DNA from: Pacificoceanicola sp048553275
Lineage (GTDB): Bacteria > Pseudomonadota > Alphaproteobacteria > Rhodobacterales > Rhodobacteraceae
NCBI RefSeq assembly: GCF_048553275.1
Contig: NZ_JBLZMW010000004.1
Location: forward strand, 248,001-312,000
Direction of reading: 5' to 3'
Length of the DNA: 64,000 nt
Part shown: one piece after another, positions 45,139 to 53,448 of the stretch
Layout of the letters: the number at the start of each line of letters is the position of its first letter
Position numbering within the stretch: the stretch's first letter is position 1
The notes under the pieces: model-generated
Databases searched by the model: none
Told to the model about the DNA's origin: nothing
Seen by the model: only the letters and a program-made list of their open reading frames with translations
Made by a program: the position numbers and the translations under genes

Positions 45139-45212
45139 GTCGTTCGTGCTGCGTTGCCCCGCCGCGGGCCATGCGCTAGCCTCTGCCGACGACAGCAGGC
45201 GGGGAGGGCCGG

Positions 45213-46607
45213 ATGAGCGCATCGAGCTTTGACATGATCGTGATCGGGGCAGGGCCTGGGGGCTATGTGGCGGCGATCCGTGGCGCGCAACTGGGGCTTC
45301 GGGTCTGCGTGATAGAGCGCGAGCACCTCGGCGGTATCTGCCTGAATTGGGGCTGTATTCCGACCAAGGCGCTGCTGCGCTCGTCAGAGATCTTTCACTA
45401 CATGAAGCGCGCCGGGGAATACGGTCTGAGCGCGGAGGGCATCGGGTTCGATCTTGACGCGGTGGTGAAGCGCTCTCGCGGTGTGGCAAAGCAGTTGAAC
45501 TCCGGCGTTGGCCATTTGCTGAAGAAGAACAAGGTCACGGTGGTGATGGGCGCGGCGCGCCTGACCGCGCCGGGGCGTGTGACGGTCAGCACGGACAAGG
45601 GCGAGCAGGCGCTCGACGCCCCGGCGATCGTGCTGGCCACGGGCGCGCGGGCGCGCACGCTTCCGGGGCTGGAGGCGGATGGCGATCTGGTCTGGACCTA
45701 CAAGCATGCGTTGCAACCGCCGCGCATGCCCAAACGGCTCCTGGTGATCGGTTCGGGCGCCATCGGCATCGAGTTCGCCAGCTTTTACGGCACGCTCGGG
45801 GCAGAAGTCACGGTGGTCGAGGTGATGGATCGCATCCTGCCGGTGGAGGATGCGGAGATCAGCGCCTTTGCGAAAAAGCAGTTTGAGAAGCAGGGCATGG
45901 ACATCCGCGAGGGCTGCTCCGTGACACAGCTTGATCGCGGCAAGGGGCAGGTTGTGGCGCATCTTGAAAAAGATGGGAAAACCTCAAAAGAGATCTTTGA
46001 TACTGTGATTTCCGCCGTGGGAATTGTCGGAAATGTGGAAGACCTTGGGCTTGAAGATCTGGGCGTTCGGATCGAGCGGACACATGTTGTGACGGACCCC
46101 ATGTGCCGGACGGGCGTGGACGGGCTTTACGCCATTGGCGATGTGGCAGGGGCGCCCTGGCTTGCGCATAAGGCCAGCCATGAGGGCGTCATGGTCGCAG
46201 AGATGATTGCCGGAAGACATCCACACGCGGTTGACCCCAAGAGCATCGCGGGCTGCACCTATTGTCACCCACAGGTTGCAAGCGTGGGTCTGACGGAGGC
46301 GCAGGCCAAGGCCGAAGGCTATGACATAAAGGTCGGGCGGTTCCCCTTTATGGGCAATGGCAAGGCGATTGCGCTCGGCGAGCCGGAGGGGTTGATCAAG
46401 ACGATATTCGATGCCGAGACCGGCGCGCTTCTGGGGGCGCATATGGTGGGCGCGGAGGTGACGGAATTGATCCAGGGTTACGTGGTCGGACGGCAGCTTG
46501 AGACCACGGAAGAAGACTTGATGAACACAGTCTTTCCGCATCCGACACTGTCGGAGATGATGCACGAAAGCGTGCTGGACGCCTTTGACCGGGCGATCCA
46601 CTTCTGA
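45213..46607 (+). CDS. lpd: Dihydrolipoyl dehydrogenase
   Basis: E3 flavoprotein of 2-oxoacid dehydrogenase or glycine-cleavage complexes, oxidising dihydrolipoamide with NAD. FAD motif VIGAGPGGYVAA, redox-active disulfide GGICLNWGCIPTKALL, NAD motif GSGAIGIEFAS and the C-terminal HPTLSEMMHE with the catalytic His-Glu pair are all present. Length is 464 residues. GGGGAGG precedes the ATG. No E1/E2 genes are beside it here, so which complex it serves cannot be told. Confidence 0.93.
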   Translation: MSASSFDMIVIGAGPGGYVAAIRGAQLGLRVCVIEREHLGGICLNWGCIPTKALLRSSEIFHYMKRAGEYGLSAEGIGFDLDAVVKRSRGVAKQLNSGVGHLLKKNKVTVVMGAARLTAPGRVTVSTDKGEQALDAPAIVLATGARARTLPGLEADGDLVWTYKHALQPPRMPKRLLVIGSGAIGIEFASFYGTLGAEVTVVEVMDRILPVEDAEISAFAKKQFEKQGMDIREGCSVTQLDRGKGQVVAHLEKDGKTSKEIFDTVISAVGIVGNVEDLGLEDLGVRIERTHVVTDPMCRTGVDGLYAIGDVAGAPWLAHKASHEGVMVAEMIAGRHPHAVDPKSIAGCTYCHPQVASVGLTEAQAKAEGYDIKVGRFPFMGNGKAIALGEPEGLIKTIFDAETGALLGAHMVGAEVTELIQGYVVGRQLETTEEDLMNTVFPHPTLSEMMHESVLDAFDRAIHF

Positions 46608-46622
46608 CTGGCCGGGGGAGAC

Positions 46623-46648
46623 GAGGCCGCCGAAGAGGTGGCGGCCTC
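46623..46648. terminator. Hairpin between lpd and the VPLPA-CTERM gene
   Basis: GAGGCCGCC/GGCGGCCTC is a 9-bp stem with an 8-base loop between convergent genes. The trailing T-run is weak in both directions (ATTTAC on the plus side), so termination is plausible, not certain. Confidence 0.6.
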
Positions 46649-46656
46649 ATTTACAG

Positions 46657-47277
46657 TCAGCTGGTCTTTTTGCGGCGGCGCAGACCAACCGCGCCGAGGC
46701 CAGCGAGAAGCAAAAGGCCCGACGCTGGGAGCGGAACCGCCGAGATGGGGGCGCCGCTGACGGAATAGGCGAAGTTCTCCACGCCGACATCCCAGGCATC
46801 ATCGCCCCATTGGAAGATCAGCCCGCCAACCGCAGAGAAGCCCGGCGCGAAAGACAAGTGGGCGCCGGTGTTTGGGGCGACGCCAGAGCCGTTGCCGATG
46901 ACGTTCCAGCCCAGATCGTACACAGTCCAGGATGCGGATTCATCAGCGCTCCAGCCGCCCATGTCAAAGCTGTCGAGCGTGACGGTTTCGGAGGCTGTCT
47001 GCGCTTCGATGCGGATCTCGCCGCGCGCGCCGTTGTTGGACGCCCATGCCGCGCCATCGAGATCGCCGTAGCCGGTGCCCCAATACTGCAAGGTGCCGGA
47101 CGTTGCCACGTTGCCAATGCCGGACAGACCTCGATAGGACAGGTCAGCCCAGCCGTTGTCGCCATAGCTATCAGCGATTACCCCTGAGCCAGTGAAGTCG
47201 AGGACGAAGGACGCGGCACTTGCGGTGATCGTCGATGCAAGCAGGATTGGAGTCGCGAAAGAGAGAATTTTGTACAT
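46657..47277 (-). CDS. VPLPA-CTERM sorting-domain protein
   Basis: A secreted protein of 206 residues. Residues 1-21 are a signal peptide ending SAAS-like, the middle is a Gly/Asp/Trp-rich beta domain without recognised enzyme motifs, and the C-terminus has VPLPASGLLLLAGLGAVGLR then RRKK, the VPLPA-CTERM tripartite sorting signal (motif, helix, basic tail). Such proteins are processed by a rhodobacterial exosortase and released or surface-attached. No exosortase gene is nearby. Confidence 0.88.
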   Translation of the reverse strand: MYKILSFATPILLASTITASAASFVLDFTGSGVIADSYGDNGWADLSYRGLSGIGNVATSGTLQYWGTGYGDLDGAAWASNNGARGEIRIEAQTASETVTLDSFDMGGWSADESASWTVYDLGWNVIGNGSGVAPNTGAHLSFAPGFSAVGGLIFQWGDDAWDVGVENFAYSVSGAPISAVPLPASGLLLLAGLGAVGLRRRKKTS

Positions 47278-47398
47278 CGTGCATACCTCAAATTAAAAAA
47301 TTATCTCGGAATGCCCGGTATTATGCCACGACTCTTCGGGAAATCCAAATACACATCGACGCCGCGCATTGCGGGCGGCGGTATGGGGTGGCGGCGGC

Positions 47399-47992
47399 TT
47401 ACAAGAGCTTTTTGAAGAAGGCTGCGGCACGTGGGCTCAACCAGGACCAAAGCCTGGGCGCGCCCCGCTCGATCTTTGCTCCGACGCGGGCCTCGAATGT
47501 GTCGAAACTGACTTTGTAGTCGACCCATGAGCCACCACCATTGGCGAGGTTCAGGTTCGGCGGCACGAAACGGTCGAGCGATTTGGCAAAGCGGGCTTCG
47601 GCGGTTTCGTTGGCTTCGAATTCGTCCCAAAGCGCGCGGAACGCGGCGGCCTGATCCCCGGGCAGCATTCCGAAAAGTCGGGTGGCGGCGGCCTGTTCCT
47701 GGGCTTCGATAGCGGCGGCATCGTGATCGCCGAACACCGGCGCGTCGCCCGCGTCGATCTCCACGAGGTCGTGCAGCAGGAGCATGGCGACGACCTTGCC
47801 CGTGTCGATGTCTTTCGGAGCGTGTTCCGCGAGGGTGAGGGCGAAGAGCGCGGCGTGCCAGCTGTGTTCCGCTGAGTTTTCTTGCCGAGAGCCATCGGCG
47901 AGCCTTGTGGCGCGCACAACGGACTTGAGCCGGTCGGCCTCCATGAGGAAGGCCATTTGAGCGGTGAGGCGGTCTTGGGCAGCATCGGTCAT
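47399..47992 (-). CDS. HD domain-containing protein (HDDC2/YfbR-like)
   Basis: A metal-dependent phosphohydrolase of 197 residues. The HD motif set is NSAEHSWHAALFA (first His), LLLHDLVEIDAGD (HD) and a later conserved Asp (SLDRFVPPNLN). HDDC2/YfbR relatives are 5'-deoxynucleotidases; the same activity is plausible but unproven. The start at 47992 (MTDAAQDRL) was preferred to the 48058 frame start. Confidence 0.85.
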   Translation of the reverse strand: MTDAAQDRLTAQMAFLMEADRLKSVVRATRLADGSRQENSAEHSWHAALFALTLAEHAPKDIDTGKVVAMLLLHDLVEIDAGDAPVFGDHDAAAIEAQEQAAATRLFGMLPGDQAAAFRALWDEFEANETAEARFAKSLDRFVPPNLNLANGGGSWVDYKVSFDTFEARVGAKIERGAPRLWSWLSPRAAAFFKKLL

Positions 47993-48082
47993 GGACGTGG
48001 TGTGACCGATGGCGTTGCAAAGGGCAAGATACCAGAGTGACCCTGGCAGTCCGTCCAAAGGTCCGTTTGCGGGGCTTGCCGG

Positions 48083-48364
48083 TCAGAGGTGTTCGTTGTC
48101 CGAGCCGGGCGCTAGCGCCTCTGGCAGTGCCTCGCCCTTTTTCTTGGCCTCAAGCGCGGCCCGGACGTGCTCTGTCAGGAAGGTTCGTCCGCGCCGCTCC
48201 GCTAGCCGGATGCGGATGGAGGTGAGGTAGGCCTCTTCCGCAGATTGCGAAGAGGCCCCGAGCACCTTGGCCACCTGTTCATACAGGCGGTCGTCGTCGA
48301 GGGCGTCCATGGCCTTGATCGTGTCGGCGGCCAGTTTGTCGGCGAGGTCTTCGAGAACGCCCAT
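48083..48364 (-). CDS. Conserved hypothetical protein (93 aa)
   Basis: A small acidic helical protein with no recognised domain: LEDLADKLAADTIKAMDALD and RIRLAERRGRTFL are its most structured parts. No membrane segment or signal is seen. It begins nine bases after the alpha/beta hydrolase stop, so the two are likely co-transcribed. It is almost certainly translated given its spacing and coding character, but I cannot assign a role. Confidence 0.7.
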   Translation of the reverse strand: MGVLEDLADKLAADTIKAMDALDDDRLYEQVAKVLGASSQSAEEAYLTSIRIRLAERRGRTFLTEHVRAALEAKKKGEALPEALAPGSDNEHL

Positions 48365-48373
48365 GGTGTTTGC

Positions 48374-49027
48374 TCAGCGGGTGGTTTCGGTCAGGCGACG
48401 TTTGACGTAGCCGGTGACATTGCCGATCATCGTATCCATGTGCGGCTCTTCGAAGAAGTGGCCGGACCCATCGATCTCATCGTGGGTGATGGTGATGCCC
48501 TTTTGCTCGTGCAGCTTGTTCACCAATGCGCGAGTGTCGGCGGGCGGTGCCACCTTGTCCGCGGTGCCGTTGATGATCAACCCCGAGGAGGGGCAGGGCG
48601 CGAGGAAGGAGAAGTCGTACATGTTCGCCGGGGGCGACACGGAAACAAAGCCGGTGATCTCCGGCCGCCGCATCAGCAGTTGCATGCCGATCCACGCCCC
48701 GAAGGAGAAGCCAGCGACCCAGCAATGCTTGGAGTTCTGGTTCATCGACTGCAGGTAATCGAGCGCCGAGGCGGCATCGCTGAGCTCGCCCACGCCCTGA
48801 TCGTATTCGCCCTGCGACCGTCCCACGCCACGGAAATTGAAGCGCAGCACCGTGAAGCCCATTTTGTAAAAGGCGTAGTGCAGGTTGTAGACGACCTTGT
48901 TGTTCATCGTCCCGCCGAACTGCGGATGCGGGTGCAGAACGATGGCGATCGGCGCGTCACGGTCTTTTTGGGGGTGGTAGCGGCCTTCGAGGCGGCCTTC
49001 GGGTCCGGGAAAGATGACCTCGGGCAT
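48374..49027 (-). CDS. Alpha/beta hydrolase
   Basis: A 217-residue serine hydrolase-like protein. An early HPHPQFGGTMNN segment, nucleophile elbow GFSFGAWIG, acid in INGTADKVAP and base in GSGHFFEE make up the catalytic set. It belongs to the short alpha/beta hydrolases often annotated as dienelactone-hydrolase-like or YsgA-like. The substrate is unknown. It diverges from iscR and shares that spacer, a placement often seen in Rhodobacteraceae. Confidence 0.85.
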   Translation of the reverse strand: MPEVIFPGPEGRLEGRYHPQKDRDAPIAIVLHPHPQFGGTMNNKVVYNLHYAFYKMGFTVLRFNFRGVGRSQGEYDQGVGELSDAASALDYLQSMNQNSKHCWVAGFSFGAWIGMQLLMRRPEITGFVSVSPPANMYDFSFLAPCPSSGLIINGTADKVAPPADTRALVNKLHEQKGITITHDEIDGSGHFFEEPHMDTMIGNVTGYVKRRLTETTR

Positions 49028-49062
49028 AGGGCGGGTTTTCCTTTTTCGACACAGCTGAATTG

Positions 49063-49099
49063 TTGACTAATTCGCTATGCCATCTTAGAAGCGTTCTAA
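49063..49099 (+). promoter_or_regulatory. iscR/suf promoter with ICE-box-like palindrome
   Basis: -35 TTGACT (49063-49068), 17-base spacer, -10 TAGAAG (49086-49091). The palindrome TTAGAA-GCG-TTCTAA (49085-49099) covers the -10; this is the core of the Irr binding site (TTTAGAA-N3-TTCTAAA) known in other alphaproteobacteria. A further inverted repeat GAATT-N7-AATTC (49057-49073) overlaps the -35. The arrangement predicts repression or iron-dependent control of the suf genes. Confidence 0.65.
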
Positions 49100-49225
49100 A
49101 TATATGCCCGTGTTTACTGCGATGGTAAACGCCGGGTGTGGATCGGGCTGGACTGCAGATAGGCAATTGCCGCGCCGAGGTCAATTGGAATGGCCCGGGA
49201 GCCGGTGTCATGGAGGATGAAAGCC

Positions 49226-49690
49226 GTGAAACTGAGTACAAAAGGCCGCTATGCCATGGTTGCCTTGACCGATATTGCGCTGCAGCCCAGCGGGACGCTT
49301 GTCACGCTGGGGGATATTTCGCGGCGGCAAGACATCTCCCTGCCCTATCTTGAACAGCTGTTTGTCAAGCTGCGTCGCGCGGGATTGGTGGAATCGGTGC
49401 GCGGGCCGGGTGGCGGATACCGGCTTGCCAAGCCTTTGGACGGGATCCGGGTGGTTGATGTGCTGGCTGCTGTGGATGAGACGGTGGATGCGATGCAGAA
49501 GGGCGCGGGGGCCTCTGGCGCGGCGTCCGGCTCCAAGGCGCAGTCGCTTTCGAACCGGCTGTGGCAGAGCCTCTCGGCGCAGGTGTATGTTTATCTGCAC
49601 CAGACGCGCTTGTCGGATGTGGTGGAGAACACGCTTGCGCCATGTCCTGCGGTGCCCTCGATCTTCGCGGTTGTCGATGATGACAAGTGA
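49226..49690 (+). CDS. iscR: Rrf2-family regulator IscR, one-cysteine type
   Basis: IscR controls Fe-S cluster biogenesis. The 154-residue protein starts VKLSTKGRYAMVAL, has a winged helix (GDISRRQDISLPYLEQLF) and the wing GPGGGYRLAK. The three clustered cysteines of E. coli IscR are absent; the only cysteine is C140 in APCPAVPS. Such IscRs are described in Rhodobacter as an unusual type. The GTG at 49226 was chosen because GGAGG lies nine bases upstream; an ATG three codons earlier abuts it too closely. Confidence 0.92.
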   Translation: MKLSTKGRYAMVALTDIALQPSGTLVTLGDISRRQDISLPYLEQLFVKLRRAGLVESVRGPGGGYRLAKPLDGIRVVDVLAAVDETVDAMQKGAGASGAASGSKAQSLSNRLWQSLSAQVYVYLHQTRLSDVVENTLAPCPAVPSIFAVVDDDK

Positions 49691-49697
49691 AACAGCG

Positions 49698-49722
49698 TGT
49701 AGGGCGGGGCTGTGCCCCGCAC
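49698..49722. repeat. Short hairpin repeat between iscR and the cysteine desulfurase gene
   Basis: GCGGGGC-TGT-GCCCCGC (49704-49720) is the inverted form of the repeats at 18381-18405 and 52369-52392. It lies directly after the iscR stop, where it could attenuate transcription into the downstream suf genes. The following CGAATATTTGCC (about 49730) weakly resembles the GAGTATTT repeat family. Confidence 0.65.
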
Positions 49723-49762
49723 GCCCTTTGCGAATATTTGCCAACAAGACGCAGGGGGCACA

Positions 49763-50806
49763 GTGAGCCGGGTCTATCTTGACTGGAACGCCACGACGCC
49801 TTTACGGCCCGAGGCTCGCGAGGCGATGATTGCCGCGATGGATGTCGTCGGGAACCCGTCCTCCGTGCATGCCGAGGGGCGCGCGGCCAAGGCGCTCGTC
49901 GAGAAGGCGCGCGGGCAGGTGGCGTCGGCCTTTGGCGCGGATGGTGCCGATGTGGTCTTTGTCTCCAGTGCAACGGAGGCGGCGGCACTGGCCTGTGCCG
50001 GGCGCGGACTTGTCGGGGCAGATATCGAACATGACGCCGTGGCCGCCTGGATCGAGGCGACTTTGCCCGTCGATGGCAACGGCGCCGTCAGCGTGGCCGA
50101 CCCGGCGCGCACGGTGCTACAGGCGGCCAATTCCGAGACCGGAGTGATTCAGGCACTTCCCGAGGGGCTGGCAGTGGTGGATGCCACGCAGGCCTTCGGC
50201 AAGCTGCCCTTTGCTTTCAACTGGACGGGGTGCACCATGGCGATGATTTCGGCGCATAAGCTCGGCGGTCCGAAAGGGGTTGGCGCGCTCGTGATGAAGC
50301 GCGGCACGGATGTCGCGGCGCGGATCAGGGGCGGCGGGCAGGAGATGGGCCGCCGCAGCGGCACCGAGAATGTGATCGGCATCGCCGGGTTTGGCGCGGC
50401 TGCGGAGGCAGCGGCACGGGATCTGGCGGACGGGATCTGGGAGCCAGTGGCGGAATTTAGAAATATTCTAGAAAAGGCTCTTGAGGCTGCGGCGAAAGAG
50501 ACTATTTTTGTCGGGAAATATGCGGGGCGACTCCCCGGCACGTCGTGTTTCGCTTTGCCCGGCTGGAAGGGCGAGACGCAGGTGATGCAGATGGACCTGG
50601 CCGGCTTTGCCATAAGCGCGGGCAGCGCCTGTTCGTCGGGCAAAGTCCGGGCAAGCCGGGTTCTGCGTGCGATGGGATATGACGACGATGTGGCGTCCAG
50701 CGCCATTCGGGTGAGCCTTGGGCCATCCACCACGAAAGAACAGGTCCTGCGTTTTGCAGATGCTTGGGCCGCAAAGTACCAAAGGCACCGTGCGCGGAGC
50801 GCCTGA
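49763..50806 (+). CDS. Cysteine desulfurase, NifS/IscS-like
   Basis: A PLP enzyme of 347 residues that mobilises sulfur from cysteine. VYLDWNATTPLRPEAREAM opens the class V fold; the PLP lysine is in ISAHKLGG and the catalytic loop cysteine in SAGSACSSGK. The usual SGATESxN stretch is altered to SSATEAAAL. The GTG at 49763 has AGGGGG upstream; the frame start at 49712 is inside the repeat. It is followed 16 bases later by sufB. With SufS at the other end, the operon holds two desulfurases. Confidence 0.88.
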   Translation: MSRVYLDWNATTPLRPEAREAMIAAMDVVGNPSSVHAEGRAAKALVEKARGQVASAFGADGADVVFVSSATEAAALACAGRGLVGADIEHDAVAAWIEATLPVDGNGAVSVADPARTVLQAANSETGVIQALPEGLAVVDATQAFGKLPFAFNWTGCTMAMISAHKLGGPKGVGALVMKRGTDVAARIRGGGQEMGRRSGTENVIGIAGFGAAAEAAARDLADGIWEPVAEFRNILEKALEAAAKETIFVGKYAGRLPGTSCFALPGWKGETQVMQMDLAGFAISAGSACSSGKVRASRVLRAMGYDDDVASSAIRVSLGPSTTKEQVLRFADAWAAKYQRHRARSA

Positions 50807-50822
50807 CCGAGAGGAAACGCGA

Positions 50823-52355
50823 ATGACAGCTATGGATGATGTGACCGTCAAGGACGGTGTCGATCAGGAAACCGTGGACGCGGTGAAGTCCGTCGGCACC
50901 TACAAGCACGGCTGGAATACCGAGATCGAAATGGAATACGCCCCCAAGGGGCTGTCCGAGGATATCGTCAGGCTGATTTCCGGCAAGAACGAAGAGCCGG
51001 AGTGGATGACCGAATGGCGTCTGGCGGCCTTTGCGCGCTGGAAGCAGATGAAAGAGCCCGACTGGGCGATGGTCGAGTATCCGGAAATCGATTTCCAGGA
51101 ACAGTATTACTACGCGCGTCCCGCGTCGATGACGGAAAAGCCGAAGTCGCTTGACGACGTTGATCCCAAGCTTCTGGAAACCTATCAGAAACTGGGCATT
51201 CCGCTGAAGGAGCAGATGGTCCTTGCCGGGGTCGAGGGCGCCGATGGCGCGCCCGCCGAGGCCAAGGAAGGCGAGCGCCGGGTCGCGGTGGATGCGGTCT
51301 TTGACAGCGTGTCCGTGGGCACGACCTTCCAGAAAGAACTGAAAGAGGCGGGGGTGATCTTCTGCTCGATCTCCGAGGCGATCCGCGAGCATCCCGAGCT
51401 GGTGAAGAAGTATCTCGGCTCCGTGGTTCCGGTGTCGGACAACTTCTATGCGACGCTGAACAGCGCGGTCTTCTCCGACGGCTCGTTTGTCTACGTCCCG
51501 CCGGGCGTGCGCTGCCCGATGGAGCTGTCGACCTATTTCCGCATCAACGCCGAGAACACCGGCCAGTTCGAGCGGACGCTGATCATCGCGGACAAGGGCT
51601 CTTACGTCTCCTATCTCGAAGGGTGTACCGCGCCGCAGCGCGATACCGCGCAGCTTCACGCGGCCGTGGTGGAGATCATCATCGAGGAAGATGCCGAGGT
51701 GAAATACTCGACCGTTCAGAACTGGTATCCCGGTGATGAGAACGGCAAGGGCGGCATCTACAACTTTGTCACCAAGCGTGCCGATTGCCGGGGCGACCGG
51801 GCCAAGGTGATGTGGACGCAGGTGGAGACCGGCTCTGCGGTGACGTGGAAATATCCGAGCTGCATCCTGCGCGGGGAGGAAAGCCAGGGCGAGTTCTATT
51901 CGATCGCGATTGCCAACAACCATCAGCAGGCCGACACCGGCACCAAGATGGTTCACCTTGGCAAGAACACCAAGTCGCGCATCGTCTCCAAGGGGATCAG
52001 CGCGGGCGTGGCGCAGAACACCTATCGCGGCCTTGTGTCGATGCACCCGAAGGCGAAGAATTCGCGCAACTATACGCAGTGCGACTCGCTTCTGATCGGC
52101 GACAAGTGCGGGGCGCATACGGTTCCGTATATCGAGGTGAAGAATAATTCATCGCGGGTGGAGCACGAGGCGACGACGTCCAAGGTGGACGACGATCAGC
52201 TGTTCTACTGCCGCCAGCGTGGCATGGACGAGGAAGAGGCCGTGGCGTTGGTCGTCAACGGGTTCTGCCGCGACGTGCTGCAGGCGCTGCCGATGGAATT
52301 CGCCATGGAGGCGCAGCAGCTTGTTGCGATTTCTCTCGAAGGGTCCGTGGGCTGA
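50823..52355 (+). CDS. sufB: Fe-S cluster assembly scaffold subunit SufB
   Basis: SufB forms the SufBC2D scaffold on which clusters are built. The 510-residue protein has VYVPPGVRCPMELSTYF and the long right-handed beta-helix, with the strongly conserved EHEATTSKVDDDQLFYC and FCRDVLQALPMEFAMEA near the C-terminus. The start at 50823 (MTAMDDVTV), preceded by GAGG, was chosen because the frame to 50718 overlaps the desulfurase gene. Confidence 0.97.
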   Translation: MTAMDDVTVKDGVDQETVDAVKSVGTYKHGWNTEIEMEYAPKGLSEDIVRLISGKNEEPEWMTEWRLAAFARWKQMKEPDWAMVEYPEIDFQEQYYYARPASMTEKPKSLDDVDPKLLETYQKLGIPLKEQMVLAGVEGADGAPAEAKEGERRVAVDAVFDSVSVGTTFQKELKEAGVIFCSISEAIREHPELVKKYLGSVVPVSDNFYATLNSAVFSDGSFVYVPPGVRCPMELSTYFRINAENTGQFERTLIIADKGSYVSYLEGCTAPQRDTAQLHAAVVEIIIEEDAEVKYSTVQNWYPGDENGKGGIYNFVTKRADCRGDRAKVMWTQVETGSAVTWKYPSCILRGEESQGEFYSIAIANNHQQADTGTKMVHLGKNTKSRIVSKGISAGVAQNTYRGLVSMHPKAKNSRNYTQCDSLLIGDKCGAHTVPYIEVKNNSSRVEHEATTSKVDDDQLFYCRQRGMDEEEAVALVVNGFCRDVLQALPMEFAMEAQQLVAISLEGSVG

Positions 52356-52368
52356 TACCGAGCCGGGG

Positions 52369-52392
52369 TGCGGGGCATAGCCCCGCCCTACG
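52369..52392. repeat. Short hairpin repeat after sufB
   Basis: GTGCGGGGC-ATA-GCCCCGCCCTACG is nearly identical to the copy at 18381-18405 and the inverse of that at 49698-49722. It is 14 bases after the sufB stop, inside the operon, and could protect the upstream mRNA or reduce read-through. Confidence 0.7.
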
Positions 52393-52413
52393 CAAGCGGA
52401 TCGCCACCTGACA

Positions 52414-52617
52414 ATGGAGCGCGCAGTGTTCGTCGAAGCCATCAATCAAACCGTTGGTGTCGGGGCCGGGGTTTTCCTTGGCACGCTGATCGGCTTTGGC
52501 CTGCGCGCGCGGTCGGGCAAGAGCCAGGGCCTCATCCAGGGGTCGGTGTGGAAGACCGCCGTTCTCGCGGGAATGCTCGCGTGGCTTCTGGCCGCTGTTC
52601 TGAAGATGGTGCTTTGA
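52414..52617 (+). CDS. Small membrane protein inside the suf operon (67 aa)
   Basis: The 67-residue protein has two hydrophobic segments, VGVGAGVFLGTLIGFGL (about 14-30) and TAVLAGMLAWLLAAVLKMV (48-66), with a basic connecting loop. No family is recognised. A GTG at 52426 is an alternative start. The stop is one base before the next small ORF, so it fits the operon. Confidence 0.6.
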   Translation: MERAVFVEAINQTVGVGAGVFLGTLIGFGLRARSGKSQGLIQGSVWKTAVLAGMLAWLLAAVLKMVL

Positions 52618-52618
52618 G

Positions 52619-52768
52619 ATGGTGCGGGCGATCGTGCTGACCTCTTTGCTGATGGACCTGTCCCGCGCCTTGTTCTCGGCGCTGCCCCGGGGGCTGAGCC
52701 GCGTGTCCGGTGTCTTTGGCGGTCGCAGCAGCCACGCTGCCCGGCCCGTGACGACGCGGGGGCTGTGA
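52619..52768 (+). CDS. Tiny ORF coupled to the FkbM gene (49 aa)
   Basis: A 49-residue basic peptide (LTSLLMDLSRALFSALPRG then GGRSSHAARP). It begins one base after the previous stop and its TGA overlaps the next ATG (TGATG), the signature of translational coupling. It may have no function as a protein and simply carry ribosomes to the next gene. Confidence 0.45.
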   Translation: MVRAIVLTSLLMDLSRALFSALPRGLSRVSGVFGGRSSHAARPVTTRGL

Positions 52769-53448
52769 TGGAGCAGGTTCACGCGCAGATCGACGGCCAC
52801 GCCGTCATCTTTCACCTCAATGCCGAGGGCTGCCCCATTCAGGGACGGCACCGGGTGGGCAAGTTCTATGAACGGGCCGATCTCGACCGGGTGGCCGGGG
52901 CGATGGGGCAGGGCGCGCATGTGATCGACGTGGGCGCCAACGTGGGCAATCACGCGCTCTATTTCGCAACGCTCATGGGCGCGGCCAAGGTGATCTGCAT
53001 CGAGCCGAACCCGAAGGCGATCGAAGCCTTGCGCGCGAATGTGACGGGCAACGGGCTTGGCGATGTGATCGACCTTTCGGCGCTTGGCGTTGGTCTCTCG
53101 GATCGGGCCGAGGGCGGATATGCGGTGCACGAACGCGGACGCAACCTTGGGGCGGCGCAGCTGCGCAAGGGCGGCGCGATCGACGTGCATCGGGGTGATG
53201 ATCTGTTCGCGTCCGAGCGCGTCGATTTGATCAAGATCGACGTGGAAGGTATGGAAATGCTTGTACTATCCGGGTTCAGAAAGACCATCGCCGCGCAGCG
53301 TCCGGCGCTGTTCATCGAGGTCGATACGGCCAACGGGGACGCCTTCCATGCGTGGTGCGCCGCGCAGAATTACGCCGTGACATTTGAATCGCGGCACCAG
53401 AAAGCCAATGTCAATTACTTCGCACTATCGAAGGGAGCCGAGGCATGA
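52768..53448 (+). CDS. FkbM family SAM-dependent methyltransferase
   Basis: A 226-residue Rossmann methyltransferase. Motif I is VIDVGANVGNHALYFA, the acid at the end of beta2 is in ICIEPNPKAIEALRANV, and DLIKIDVEGMEMLVLSGF is the FkbM signature. FkbM enzymes usually O-methylate sugars or small molecules; no such pathway is here. Its position inside the suf operon, coupled on both sides (TGATG and ATGA), is unexplained. Confidence 0.87.
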   Translation: MEQVHAQIDGHAVIFHLNAEGCPIQGRHRVGKFYERADLDRVAGAMGQGAHVIDVGANVGNHALYFATLMGAAKVICIEPNPKAIEALRANVTGNGLGDVIDLSALGVGLSDRAEGGYAVHERGRNLGAAQLRKGGAIDVHRGDDLFASERVDLIKIDVEGMEMLVLSGFRKTIAAQRPALFIEVDTANGDAFHAWCAAQNYAVTFESRHQKANVNYFALSKGAEA

